Below are positions 25,701-37,337 of a DNA stretch of 64,000 nucleotides, piece by piece (position 1 is the first letter of the stretch; every line of letters begins with the position of its first letter). The notes under the pieces are model-generated. The model was not told the DNA's origin, did no database searches, and was given only the letters and a program-made list of their open reading frames with translations. Both the position numbers and the translations under genes were made by a program. The DNA is from Pontederia crassipes (lineage: Eukaryota; Streptophyta; Magnoliopsida; Commelinales; Pontederiaceae). Location: positions 58,610,203 to 58,674,202 of the forward strand of contig CM060187.1 in the NCBI GenBank assembly GCA_030549335.1. The letters are read 5' to 3'.

Positions 25701-28700
25701 GTAAGGATTGTACTCTGATACCACAATTGTCACGCCCTTATTTCTCTCCTAGAAATAGACACAACCGGCCTTGAGATCTTCCTCACCAAGGATGCCCAAG
25801 TCAGCCTCTCAATGCTCTAAGTCTTTGCTTAAGAACGTTAGAACACTCACACTCGCACTCTCACTTAATTCTCTTAAGTTAGTCAGACAGACAATGCAGG
25901 AAACATTCGGATATAAGGCAAAGATACTTTATTCATTCACCCCCGAAAGTGGGAGAGAGCATGTGTATTTATACAGGCAGGGGTCAACCAACTGTTGCCC
26001 ATAATTTGAATTCAAACACATAACAGTCCATGCACCTTTGCATGGCACCCATTCGCACCCATGCATCTATGCGGCCTCCTGATGAAGCCTCTATGCCCTG
26101 GATGTCTTTCCCTCCATCTGGACACTCCCTGATCATCTCGAATCATCCCTGGAGTGCGCGCACCCTCCCTGGCTGCGCGGCGCCCGTCAGCCGCCCGCCA
26201 TGGCGCCCTGCGGTTATAACCGGCACCCACACCATTGCCATCATCCTAGAATCTCCCTCGTCGGAGATTTCTCCAATCCGATGACGTCCGGCGACTTCCT
26301 TCTTTCTGGGGAACAAATGGGACGGCCCACTTTGGCTCTGGGACGACATCACCCCAAAATGCCAAAGTGTGCATCCTGCACCCGCCATGCGCTCCCCCGG
26401 CATGCACTCTCGTCCCGGACGAGTTTGGCTCGTCCCAACTCCTTGGAACTTCTTGTTAAGCCTCCTGCATGACAATGGGTTGTTGAGGTGCAATTGTCTT
26501 TTTCCTAGGACGCCTCGACCACGTCCTGGGACGGACATGGCCGGTATGGTGCAGCCGGCGCACAGGGCGCGCCCGGCCGCCATGCCGCCACGTCCCGAAG
26601 TCCGCCTCACAGTGGCGGGTGACTCATGGGAGCTCCTATGCCACTGCATGTAACGCTTCATATAACTGTCTGTTCAATGTATCAATAAATTTTCACAGTA
26701 CACAGAAATAGAACCTCACAGCCAATGTCGTCAAAACGGACACGACTAAGAGAAGCCGTGAAAACATGAAATTGTATACACGTAACACAACACGGCCGAT
26801 TCTACCAGAAAATTATTTTATATATTAATTGGCATAGAAACTCCGCCTATGTTTTATAGCCGGTCCCAAGCCCGGATAAAGGAGGAGGGTTGTGTTAGGC
26901 CCCGACAGTCAGCGTAAAACCCTGTCGAATCTCATGAACATGGATCAACGAATATATTGTGTTACTAATAGAGCGGAATGACGTCGTATAATCCATGTAG
27001 CCGACCCCACCTAGTGGGATAAGGCTTTGTTGTTGTTGTATTAATTGGCATAGACCCAGATAATATATGGCATTTTTTTAAAAATGATGCAGAATTTTCT
27101 ACTTGAAATCATCAAACCATCAACCAACTTCATACAAAATATCAAATCATAAAATTTTCTAACATTCTCAACCCCTCACCCCCTCGGTTTATCTACTCGC
27201 AAACACAAGGGAGGGACCGAGGGAGGTTTAACACTTCAACTGCTCGCACATACAAAGAAAGAGGGACCGAGGGAGGTTCCTCACTTCCTCTGTTTCCAAA
27301 CAAATAGAGGAATCGAGGGATTCAGTTGTCCGCACATACAAAAAAGAGGGTTCACAAATAAATAGAAAAAGAGGAAGGAGGGAGGACGGACACAATCATA
27401 AACATGTTGAGACACACCACGAGCAGGAGGGCGTACCGGCACACACGGACAGCTGCAGGAGGTCAGCAGGCGAACGAGTGAACGGTGGCTGCGGGGATGA
27501 ACAGCACGAACAGCGCATCCTTAGGCAAAGTGAGCAGCCACATACAGAGCGAGAGAGTACCACGCTACCAGCAGCAGAAGAAAGCGAACGTCGGAGTTGG
27601 AGCATCATGAGCAGGGAGCGAGCGAGAGAGTAGCAGCATGATCAGGGGTGCTGGAAGAAGTGAACGGCGGCCGGCGAGAGTTGGAGCAGCGGTGTCGCGG
27701 TGCGTCACGATAGCGAAAGTTGGAGCATTGAAAAGGGGTTAGGGCATCCCCGATTTTGGATGAAAAAAGGGAAGTCATGCGGCGTCTCACGAGCGGGAGG
27801 AGAAAAAATAGGGACGCGATTCTACCGTTTTTACATCCTGATGCGCGATTCTACTGCGTCCCAGTGACACGCAATTCCATGTGGAATCGAGCACGTTTTT
27901 CCGGGGTGAGATCGTAGAATCGTTTTCTACAATTCAAAACGCGTTTTTGACTACCTTGCTCACAGCATCAAGGTTCCGATCCAGTCAAGGTCAGGTGCTA
28001 AGTATTTGATGATTTCATCAGCAATTTCAACTTAATATTGTTTGTCTCCATTAATTTAAGATCAGCTAATTTAGATACCTAATGTCCTCAGGCGTTGATG
28101 ATGAAGCCATAGAAATCCTTGTAAACCGGCAATTGGGAGTGTGACATTGTATTATGGTTAAATCTTAAAATCCCATTGCACTTATTATGTATATTTTGAT
28201 ATAGAAACTCTCAACTATGCTCTTTTTCACATTTTTCACTGAAAAGTAAGACGATATAAATTGGGACCACCATAGATATCATTTTAAAATATTTGTACTC
28301 AGAAGTGCATAATGAAATGGGCCACAGGAACGAACACCGCTTGCGTCTTCTGTGATGACAGAATGGAGGATATAAATCACTTCTCTTCAGCTGCCTTATA
28401 GCACAAAGAACATGACAGGATTCTGGATGTGAGCTCTTTGATAGCGTTCTGACGATCATTTAGACAAGGTGGGCATGACAACAATTTACACATATATGCA
28501 TAAAAAAGACAACAAATCAGGACAATTGCGATTTTATGGGCAATATGGCGATAACTCAATGATTGCATTTTCAAGGGAGAAAAGTGTTATGTTGATAGCA
28601 TTGTAATAGCAGCAAGAAACTTGGCGAGTGAGTGGGTGAGAATATAAGATATTTTGTGATAGATACAAGTTTTTATAATGAATAAAAAATGGATTGCACC

Positions 28701-30616
28701 TGGCTCACATCCTTTATCTTCTCAAAAAAAATATTTTTGTTATTATTTCAAGTTTAGGCATGTTTTCCACATTTCTAGAACAAATGAATCTTGAAACATA
28801 TTACAGAAGTTGTTACATCCTACCTAGGATCCACAATCCCGATCTCAAATTTGAGATCGTTCTGTAGGATCGTAATAGCAAAATCCTACCATTTCATTTT
28901 TTTTACATTTTCACCTAGTGCAACATAACTTTTGGGAAATAAAATTAAGAAAAAGATTATTGGTTATAATAAAAATTTTAAAAACATTTTTTTCACAAAA
29001 TAACTTTAATATCAAGGTATATTAAAAATTATTTGTACAATTGTATTCCATATTAATCATACTATTGTCATTTCACACTGAATTACTATTATATAAGTAA
29101 TATATAAGTGTTGGTAGGAACTCGTAATAGGATAGTACTCAAGTTAACATTATTTATAATATAAATCATTACAGGTTTATTTTTTTAATTTTTTATATAA
29201 TTTTATATATTAAATTATTTTTTTAATATATAGGTAAGATCTTAAGATGCTCGATCCGATCTTCGATCTTATTTGAGCCCTTCTGATATTACGTAAGATC
29301 CTGATTTTGACTACTTTGGCTGTTACTATCTGGAAAGGTGTACTATTTATCTATTGCTATTTCATCTACGGAAAATTTTCCTTTATATCCATGTTTATTT
29401 GGATAACTTCAAAAGAAAAACTTGGATAATATTGGAAGTTCATCATCTCACCCACACATTAGCATTCTTCTGTTTTCCGATGTTGTGCCCATTAGGTTAC
29501 CCAAACACCATCTGTTCAATTTTCCTTTTTACTTTATCATACTGATCATTGTCCACATAAAAATTATTACTTTTATCAGGTGTGTAATCTGCTTGTTTCC
29601 ATTTAATCGTTTTTGCCATTAAGCATTTGTAGCATTTTTGACAAATCCACTGGTTATTGATAACTGGGCTTGAGACCAATAGCCTATGCCTTCCACCTCA
29701 AATCTTCCCCTTGATAAATGAACCAATTCTTCATTCCATAAAAAAAAACCAATTCTTTGTGCTCGAGTCCCATGATGTACTATCAATCTATGATAAATTA
29801 GGGATGGAGATGATGGGGTAATGCATTTTCGTTTTGTGAAATTTATCTCAAAAGGTTGAAACTTGAAAGAAGTTAATTTATATATCCATATACATGCACA
29901 CACACACGTGTGAAGATCTAATGCGACATCAAAAAATTTCCGCCTCAGCTGCAATATCCAGATAGAAAAAAAATGTAGTTCTTACCTCTTCTGGCCGGAT
30001 AAAGATGTATCTCTAGGATTGCACCACTGAGAGGTGAGATTGTCTCGTGCAGAATGGTCCATTCCATCGAGTTCGACAAGGGATTAAAAATTGTTTGGAA
30101 TCATTTCTTTTTTGCACATAAGTAATTAGTTAGTCCGTCAAGCTGTGAACTAAGACTGAGGAGGAAGTCTCAAGGGGAGTTTCTTTTTGTTGATCCACTG
30201 TAAATAATATTGACAACATTTCCTTCCCTTTCATCCTCAAGTTGATTTGGATTCTCTTTTGTGATATGAATTTTAGTTGATTGCCATATTCATTCTATGA
30301 TGCTTGATTAGATACTCCTGCAAGGGCTTCCTCGGAATTCATTTCCAGAAGACGTTGAACGTTTCTTGTCTGGTTGCAACTTTGATCCGTCCTCACTTCA
30401 GACATTTTTTAGGTGAGTTCTACTTTCTAGATACCTCACTGATTTGATTTTCATAACTCGTCTTATCTTTAGACATATTGCAGGCAAGGTTTTCCTGATC
30501 CCATAAAATCTGCCATTGTCCGCTTCCCCACGCGTCTTGAAGCAATGAATGCATCCTGCACGAAGAACAGGAATTTCTGCCTCAACACTCCTGTCATGAT
30601 AAGAGTTCTTGAATAA
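19792..30616 (+). CDS. Small protein with two RRM-like modules, probably organellar, 213 aa
   Basis: Six exons join in frame: 19792-19930, 20066-20201, 20362-20446, 20528-20575, 30312-30412 and 30484-30616, with phases 1, 2, 0, 0, 2. Intron 4 (20576-30311) is 9,736 bp and full of transposons, yet the exons beyond it continue the protein. The Ser/Leu/Arg-rich N-terminus ([20 protein letters not shown]) looks like a mitochondrial or plastid presequence. Two similar halves follow. The first has [20 protein letters not shown] with a later [20 protein letters not shown]; the second has [20 protein letters not shown] with a later [19 protein letters not shown]. Each fits a beta-alpha-beta-beta-alpha-beta RRM-like fold (inference from pattern). 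I recall similar plant proteins annotated as RNA-binding (RRM) family, so RNA binding is likely but unproven. The upstream ATG at 19770 is out of frame. Confidence 0.85.
20901..21574 (-). mobile_element. Truncated LTR of the Ty3/Gypsy element (3' LTR in element orientation)
   Basis: It starts TGTCGCGCCCTTATTTCTCT and aligns along its length to the copy at 25728. Similarity stops after GTGTGCATC at 21574, where pol-derived sequence begins directly. The equivalent of about 270 bp at the other end of the LTR is missing. It differs from the other LTR by scattered substitutions, lacks about 14 bp present there near 26315-26330, and carries an extra poly(A)-containing insertion (21250-21292). Confidence 0.85.
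21575..25727 (-). pseudogene. Decayed Ty3/Gypsy retrotransposon gag-pol, antisense in an intron
   Basis: Reading on the minus strand from 25727, the order is as follows. A TGGTATCAGAG initiator-Met-tRNA-type primer-binding site lies near 25712-25722. Gag starts about 25694 ([12 protein letters not shown]). A CCHC zinc knuckle ([14 protein letters not shown]) lies at about 24614-24655, and an aspartic protease motif (DTGATHNF) at about 24410-24430. Reverse transcriptase follows, with [20 protein letters not shown] and the YLDD catalytic box at about 23415-23426, then RNase H. Integrase has an HHCC zinc finger near 22300-22435 and a core DDE domain up to about 21580. PR-RT-RH-IN is the Ty3/Gypsy order. 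Coding is split across all three frames by stops and frameshifts. The integrase C-terminus and polypurine tract are missing: LVKL runs straight into LTR sequence at 21574. The element cannot be autonomous. It lies antisense in intron 4 of the RRM-like gene. Confidence 0.92.
25728..26643 (-). mobile_element. Complete LTR of the Ty3/Gypsy element (5' LTR in element orientation)
   Basis: The inner boundary is TGTCACGCCC (25728), directly next to the primer-binding site. The outer boundary is set provisionally at ...CTATGCCA (26643), since LTRs end in CA. A minus-strand TATAAATA at 25966-25973 is a plausible LTR promoter TATA box. The outer end has no clear 5-bp duplication with the sequence before 20901 (ccatg), so the outer coordinate is uncertain by some tens of bases. 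Confidence 0.75.
26839..27038 (+). mobile_element. Au-SINE-like retroposon with (TTG)n tail, copy 2
   Basis: It has the same body as copy 1, with a short extra segment near 26955-26975, and a short TTG tail. It is flanked by a perfect 16-bp duplication TATTAATTGGCATAGA (26823-26838 and 27039-27054). It lies in intron 4 of the RRM-like gene, just beyond the Gypsy element. Confidence 0.85.
27055..28325. other. Repeat-rich intron sequence without recognised coding content
   Basis: From about 27200 to 27390 there are imperfect repeats of gagggaccgagggaggtt. From about 27390 to 27960 the sequence is GC-rich and unlike its surroundings. It could be a further unidentified transposon. No conserved protein motif was found. 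Confidence 0.35.
28330..28735 (+). pseudogene. 3' end of an L1-type LINE (zf-RVT region), degenerate
   Basis: Reading from 28330 in one frame gives [20 protein letters not shown], stops, and later [18 protein letters not shown]. The spaced CxxC...H finger followed by WxIWRxRNxxIF is the C-terminal signature of plant non-LTR retrotransposon reverse transcriptases. Several in-frame stops (for example after ALA-like AAL, and inside IWR*LND) show decay. A run of about eight A near 28723-28731 may be its tail. The 5' part of the element is missing. Confidence 0.72.
28736..30311. other. Remainder of intron 4 of the RRM-like gene
   Basis: AT-rich. About 28820-28890 and 29230-29320 contain words such as CCTACCTAGGATCC and gatcctgattttgactac that also occur, more diverged, near 27930-27955 (acgcgtttttgactacc). 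They may be ends of a decayed DNA transposon, but no paired termini were found. No coding region is supported. Confidence 0.4.
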
Positions 30617-32377
30617 TTGTTTTTTCATGTCACCATACCAAGCATCATGATATGGACATTGCTTACCTTGATTCCCACTCGGCGCCTGCTACTTTCGAAA
30701 ACTAACATTAGACATGTCAAAATGAGATTTTTCCGGTCTCTGCCCGATCTTTGTATACATATGTTTCTTATCCTTTCAAAAATAAATATCAGTAGGGTGG
30801 ATGTCTTCTTTCTCTTATATATTAGCGTTTGCGTTCCATTTTTTCCATTCTCAGACTGCTGATAGAATTAGTGTCGTGCTTGTGTAATGAGAAGTGAATT
30901 TGTTGACATGTCGACTTCATCTTCAGATTTCCTGGTCGTGACTAGCACTCGTTTGTCAACAAGTCTCTCCCTCGTGCTCCTGTGCGGGTGAACACGATTT
31001 TATTTTATTTAGAATTCTTAAGGGTTACTATCATTATTTTAACGAAAAAAACTAGGAAAATTGCTTAATACTTGCCAAAATATGTTGGTACGCCCAGTTA
31101 GAGGCAAAAGACGTTCGGATCGAATTTTTGGTCCAAAAAAATTGTCAATTATTTTTTGGGTAAATTTTTCAAATTAAAAAATTACTCTAAAACCATTTTA
31201 AAAAATAAAAATAATCGGGTGAATTTCTCGGGATGATACTTTTATATAATTTTATTTTTAAAATATATGTAATAAATTAAAATTAACATAAAAATATTAA
31301 ATTTTTTATTAAATATAAAATATACTACTAATATTTTATAGTTAATGTGGTAGAAAAGTATAAAATTTTATTAAAAAAGTATTATATCTATAATAAAAAA
31401 ACAAATAACTTATGAATCAATTATATAAATAAAAAATTATAAATAAAAGTGAGCTTCAAGGATTTTTATGATTTTCTCACATGAGGCTTTAATTTTAGGG
31501 GATGAATTTTAATTTATTAAAAATCGTTCTAAATTATATTCAAACTCTTAATTTTTGCTTTTTTTCGGATGGGATAGGCCCACATAAAAATTTTAATATG
31601 CATGAACTTATTTGCGTTTCACTTTATATGGGAAAAACATTACTTTTAATGTGGGATTCACTTTTTTTTTTGAGATTTGGCTTAATCTTTTTAGTTTTTA
31701 AGTCGTGGGTATTTCTAGTTTTGCATGGTCTTAATATCAATTGTGAAATATAATTTAACTTGAAGCTAAGATGATGTTCATTTATTTTAATGTCATATCT
31801 TAGCGGGAAAAATGTATATGTGGAACGTTAGTTTTACTTATTAAATTTTAAAAAAATTATATATTAATTTAAAATACATATTAAATTATAAAGATGATTA
31901 AAATTAAGATAACTAATATGTTAATAAATATGACTATTAAGTGGTTGTAATTTATTTAGTCTTATGATACATTTTTATTATCAAGTTACTCAAAGAAATG
32001 TATATTATTTCATCTAAAAAATATATAATCAATTTAATCATAAATTATAATTATTAAATTAGTTAAATGATAAAAAAATAAGTATTCTGGAGATGTAGAA
32101 GGGGGTGTTCTACTAACTCATTAACCTCTATTTGAATTATTAATCTTTTTGTTATTGTTCTTTCATAGATATTCACAGAAAAATACTCGATATATGTTTT
32201 TATTCTCTTTTTGGTTATTGTACCCAAGATCACCGGCTTTTAAAACTGTTTTTAGCATCACCAATGCTTCTTTTAAAATTATTAAGTTTTTTAAAAAATA
32301 TATGGTATAAACAATAATGCCGATGAAACTTTCCCTTATACATATGAATTTATTAAATTAACTTCAGTCGTTTAACT
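30617..32377. other. AT-rich intergenic spacer
   Basis: 3' UTR of the RRM-like gene followed by low-complexity AT sequence. The open frames at 30617-30862 and 31502-31753 are rich in Phe/Leu/Ile from T-rich DNA and resemble no protein family. Confidence 0.5.
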
Positions 32378-32954
32378 TAGGATTGAGCAAACCCGAGACT
32401 GGATCCGGGTCTAAGCAGACCAGGTCCCGACCCGAATTATGTCGGGTCAACATACCTGACAATCCGGGAATGTGACCGGATTTGCAACAGAAAATTATTA
32501 GTGTCGAGAAATGAATGATCAGTTCGCGCGCTTGACGACCATGATCCGACACTTGACAACTGGATCAGCCCCCAGATCCGACGCCAAGCGGCAGGATTGG
32601 CCACCAGTGGCCAGATTCAACACTTGACAATCGGAGTAGAGAGAGAGTGTCAGGAGAGGAAGAGAGGATCGTCGGAGTCGCTGTTGTCGCCGCCGTCATG
32701 AGATAAAGGGAGAGGGAGAGAGAGAGATGGGAGATGGGAGAGAGAAAAAGGTGAAATGAAAGGGGAGAGTAGGAGATAGGGTTTATATAGTAAATAATAA
32801 TTTGAGTCGAGTCCGAGTCGGATATCTACACTACATATTCGGTTCTGACTCAAAACTCGACGGGTTTTTCACTCGTTAGACTCGGTCCCGGTCTGGATCT
32901 AATTCAGGCCGAGTTATTTACCTGATTTCTCGGATCGGTGCGGTCTCAGTCATA
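32378..32954. mobile_element. hAT-type MITE, 577 bp
   Basis: A perfect 8-bp duplication GTTTAACT flanks it (32370-32377 and 32955-32962). The ends are imperfect inverted repeats: TAGGATTGAG on the left, and TATGACTGAG when the right end is read inwards. Eight-bp duplications and TA-starting termini fit the hAT superfamily. The interior is rich in gtcgggtc and gagtcggat motifs plus a GA-rich block (32638-32770). No transposase is present. Confidence 0.75.
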
Positions 32955-33241
32955 GTTTAACTAAAGAAAAAAAAATATCATTATCCTCTTAAAAAATCTA
33001 AATGAATAATATTTTACGATGAAAAAGTTTTAAATTATTATTTGTGTAAACAAACATCAAAATTTCGATTCCCAATTTACCCAAAAGTTTCCTAAACTAT
33101 TAGATGATTTGGATCCCCTCTTGCCCTCCGAGGAAATAATTTCTTATCATATGTATGCCCTTTTTCTTGAGAAAATTAATAGCTAGCAAAAAAACTCCTG
33201 AAAAATCCAGTTCCCAAGCCAAAAAAAAAGAAGAAAAATCG

Positions 33242-35581
33242 ATGTTTCCGACTGCGCTCTCCGAACCCATTGCCTTCTCCCCTGCTCGTCTCCTCCACCT
33301 CCTCCCTTCTCCTCTCGCTCATGGAAGACGGAGTCCACCAACCGGCCACTACCATCACCACCTTCTTCCCCCTCCATCGGCCTACACCGTTCCAACGTCC
33401 TCCGTTGCCGTAGGCCAATCCACCGCGAAGACCGATCTCTTCGCCTCGGCGCGGTTGCCGGGGCTCCGGGCGAGGGCCCGCGGGACACCTACGCAGAAGC
33501 TGCCTTTCGTGTCGCGCTTTCTGGGGGTGCGGAAGTGGGCCGCCGCCGCCGCCTCTTCCCACAGGGGCGCCTCGGGTCTTGGCGGCGATGGCGCCACGGA
33601 GATGGAGGCGGTGCAGTCTGTGTCGTCAGATGGAGGAGGAGGAGGGGCCGGAACCATTGGGCGCGATCTTGGGCAGAAAGAGAAGGGGGCATCGTCCTCT
33701 TCGCCCGGGTTGCTCACTTTGCCCACTGTGTTAACCCTGGCGCGCGTCGCGGCCGTTCCCCTTCTCATAAGCGGTAAGTTCTATGCAGCTTTATTCCGAT
33801 GTATCTGCTCATTTTCGTCTCTTTTCTTCTAGTTTACACGTCAGGCGTTACACCTCCTGTAGCATCCATCCCTTTTGATGTCATCAAATAATTTTGCAAA
33901 TATTCTCTGTGCACGAATCCTTGACCTTCCACAGTGTTCTCCGCGTCACTAGTGTTCGACGGATCCTCACTGTACAAAGCCCTTTGCACTCTGATGGTTC
34001 CAAAGCTAATCTCTCAGCAATGCCCCCGTTAAAATACTTTAGCATTGGACTGACATTACAAATATTTGTTCTATATGGAACAGCATAATTTAAGATTAAA
34101 TGTATGTACAAAATACTGTTGGATAGATGTTAGGGACATGAGCAAAACAAAATTTAAGAACGTTGTGTGGCGGTGATTCATGACGATTGATATTGGAACG
34201 TTGCAACATGTGACTTATGTGTCTAACATGTTCATTGCCCCCCACTAGTGTTTTACATGGATGGTCGATTCGCAACAACTGCCACAACCAGCATATTTGT
34301 TGCTGCAGCAATCACTGATTGGCTCGATGGTTATATTGCAAGAAAGGTTGGCTTTTTCTTCAATATCTGAAAGCTATTCCTCAAAAAAAAAAAAAGAATC
34401 TGAAAGCTATGTTGATTTTGATTTTTCTTCAATGGAATTGATTCTCTCTTTCACCGTATACCAGATGAAGTTAAGAACTATATTTGGTGCATTCTTGGAT
34501 CCTGTTGCTGATAAGGTATTCTTCTGTTCCCAGGAACCTTGTGCTTTCTGTAGGTAGCCTGATATTGGTTCAATTTATTGATTTTTTTAATTAAATGCCA
34601 TAATTGAATTGTAACATTTTCTAACTGCAGCTTATGGTGGCCACCACACTGGTGCTATTGTGTACAAGACCCCTGGAAGTTGCTATATTTGGAAAAGTTC
34701 CATGGCTTTTGACAGTACCTGCAATTGCAATAATTGGGAGAGAGGTGAATTTGCATTTCTTTTTCAATCAAAATCATGGACTTATCATCAACATATAAAA
34801 TAATTTCTGGAGTTGTGCTTAATAAAAAGTTACTTTGATGATAAGAAGTAGAACCATGTAAGGTACCTTGTGCCATCAATATCAGATTGATGATTGAGTT
34901 TAATTGTCTCATTTTGTAAATGATGAATGAGCAAGGCTCATTTTCTAGTTTCTCTTGTTTTGATCAATGAAGTGGGATGACTACTACCTTGCTATTCATC
35001 CATTTATTTATTTTAAAATGGAACCTGTGAGTATTAAATTAGTGGGTAGATTGCCTTCAAAAAAGTTTGATGGTGGACCTTGGCAGCAGTATTGTTGCAA
35101 TGAACTAATGCACCTTCCCATTTTTCCTGTAGATTACAATGTCAGCAGTGAGAGAATGGGCTGCATCCCAAGATAGCAAGGTCCTTGAGGTGATTTGGCA
35201 CGCCATGACTCTTCTATGATCAATGATTTAGATATATTTCATTGGTGTCCATATTATGTTATGGCAGGCCGTGGCAGTAAACAATTTAGGCAAGTGGAAA
35301 ACAGCAACACAAATGGCTTCACTCACTATATTGTTAACCAGTAGAGACCCCAGGTAGTTTCATCCTTGTGCAGATTTGTAAGCCATAGCTCGGGACCTTC
35401 CGTGTCACCTGCAGGATAGTTTAATTATGCGGGCTAATTTGCATTTCTTTGATTATGCAGTTTATTGGTGTCAGGTTTATTGACCGCATCTGGTGTGTTT
35501 TTGCTCTATATATCATCTGGCCTTGCTGTGTGGTCATTAGCAGTCTACATGAAGAATATCTGGAGAGTTTTGTTCAAGTAG
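33242..35581 (+). CDS. PGP1: CDP-diacylglycerol--glycerol-3-phosphate 3-phosphatidyltransferase (PGP synthase), 352 aa
   Basis: It makes phosphatidylglycerophosphate from CDP-diacylglycerol and glycerol-3-phosphate, the committed step to phosphatidylglycerol and cardiolipin. Exons are 33242-33773, 34249-34346, 34465-34515, 34631-34744, 35133-35189, 35268-35353 and 35461-35581, all GT-AG and phase-compatible. The long Ser/Arg/Pro/Ala-rich N-terminus (about residues 1-150) is an organelle transit region. The catalytic core contains the complete CDP-alcohol phosphatidyltransferase signature D-x2-DG-x2-AR-x8-G-x3-D-x3-D, spread over exons 2 and 3 (DWLDGYIARK and GAFLDPVADK). Later segments such as TRPLEVAIFGKVPWLLTVPA and the C-terminal helix SGLAVWSLAVYMKNIWR are membrane helices. 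An upstream in-frame ATG at 33155 would add 29 residues (MPFFLRKL..., 381 aa). I prefer 33242 because the added part is A-rich and UTR-like. Confidence 0.93.
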
Positions 35582-37337
35582 CTCCATCCCGTGTCTCCGC
35601 AAGTATCAAATCACCATGATGAGACTATAACGGGAAGGCTTTGGGCAGAGATCTCATTCTTGTACCACAGTTTGAATTGAGATGCACATTACGGATGCCT
35701 TGCACCCTTCTTGAGCCAACCAGAGAAACAAGCATTATGAGCCATGTTAATGCATGCACAGATTTTCCGATCAACAATTGCAATGCAGATTGAGAATTCT
35801 GGGTGTTTGGGATAACCCTTCTTGCTTCAACTGCGCATTTATCTTCTGATCGTGCTGCCACTTCCAAGTTTTTTTTCTTGACGGAGACATCCTAATTTTA
35901 CATCTAACCATCATTAACTGATTGGTGTGTTTGCTTTTTTCCTTCCCAGGAAACTGATCCTTGACACTAATTTTTCCTTTTGCACATACGAAAATAGCCA
36001 TAGCAGCACTACTGTCGTATTAATGTTTGTCAGACCGAATTATAATAACAAACGTATTAATTATATTACTGTTGCTTTTAGTCCGGTGGGGTTGAATGCT
36101 TTTCGTCTTGGTACATTACAGTTGATATGCTTGATGCGTGTGCCTTTGTGTTATGAGTTGTACTCCTATCTTGATAAATTGTAATGCAACATGTTTGCAT
36201 ATATGCAATGAGAAATGAGTGCCATCGAAAGCGAGCTAGTAAGCTTGTTTCTATCCGTGCATCATGTTCTTCTGGTACTTCTTTCCAAATACGGGTAATG
36301 ATTAATTATCAAATTTTAAGTATTATGATTTCTAATTTTGTCGACCATAAGGGAGTCTATTTATATTTTATATATGTAATGGTCATATTAAAGAAAATAT
36401 CAAATTTATGCACCTATTTGTATGGGCAGATAAGAGCAATTCTCAAAGCCGGACAGGGACCTCTCGGATCATTGATCAACTATCAATACTGTCTATTTGA
36501 AGTCTCAAAATTGGATCAAGGACCAACAACAACAACTATTAATTAAAATCTAGTTAGAACCATATTTTTTATTTTTGCTTTTATTAAATTATAAAACCAG
36601 TCACGTTTTTGTAACCTCTCATTTAACCCCATTCATTTAATCCATCCGAGAGCAAAGTGTTCTTGATCATACAAAGAACACAAAACTTCCACTTTTTTAC
36701 TGCTCCTGCAAGAAATGCAGCCCGTTTGGCAAAAATAAATAAATAAATAAATAAAGAGTAGACATTTACTCCTGGGGCAGTGTTTTAAAGAAAGAGAAAG
36801 ATAAATTAATCCTTTAAACATTATATATTTTAGAAGATGCAATTATATAAGTTTCTTTTACGGGAATCCTCGTCCTCTATGTTGAAGTTATAGAAATCCG
36901 AACAAATTTATACTCTAAATATTGAACAGAGAATTACGATTTTTTTTATCTGACTTTCGAACACAACCTTTACTAATTACATGTGCTAACCAAAATTTAA
37001 TTATTTTTTAGTAAATTACGAAAGTGATATACATAATCAAACTCAATGTTCTTAGTTTATTATTAAAAAATAAATATATGCATATCACCTAATAAAATAA
37101 TTTTTCATTATTTATTTATTTTAATTGCCATGCAGTGTTCGAAACGATTCAATAAATATTTGAATTTATTATCATTGGACAAAAATGGGACGGCTCAATT
37201 TTCTTTTTCTTTTTGAATTTTTAAATCGAATTGCATAATTTATTTATTTTAAACGTCGTCGAAAAACCAGTAACCCGCCTACTTGGAACAAGTCGATAGG
37301 ATCGTGCCCGGTGATGACATGTGCTTAGATTAGATGG
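35582..37337. other. Intergenic spacer with the PGP1 3' UTR
   Basis: The 3' UTR probably extends to about 36190. Beyond it the sequence is AT-rich with a short (AAAT)n run near 36740-36760. Nothing else is supported. Confidence 0.5.

Noticed and set aside
20896-26650. Target-site duplication for the Gypsy element
   Set aside because: The 5 bp before 20901 (ccatg) does not recur cleanly at the other end; catg near 26647 is too short and misplaced relative to a CA terminus.
33176-33768. Several minus-strand frames over PGP1 exon 1
   Set aside because: They are compositional shadows of a GC-rich transit-peptide exon; the plus strand continues into a complete CDP-alcohol phosphotransferase.
36520-36545. 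Minus-strand SINE-like copy suggested by CAACAACAACAAC
   Set aside because: The flanking sequence has none of the family body in reverse complement; it is a chance short repeat.
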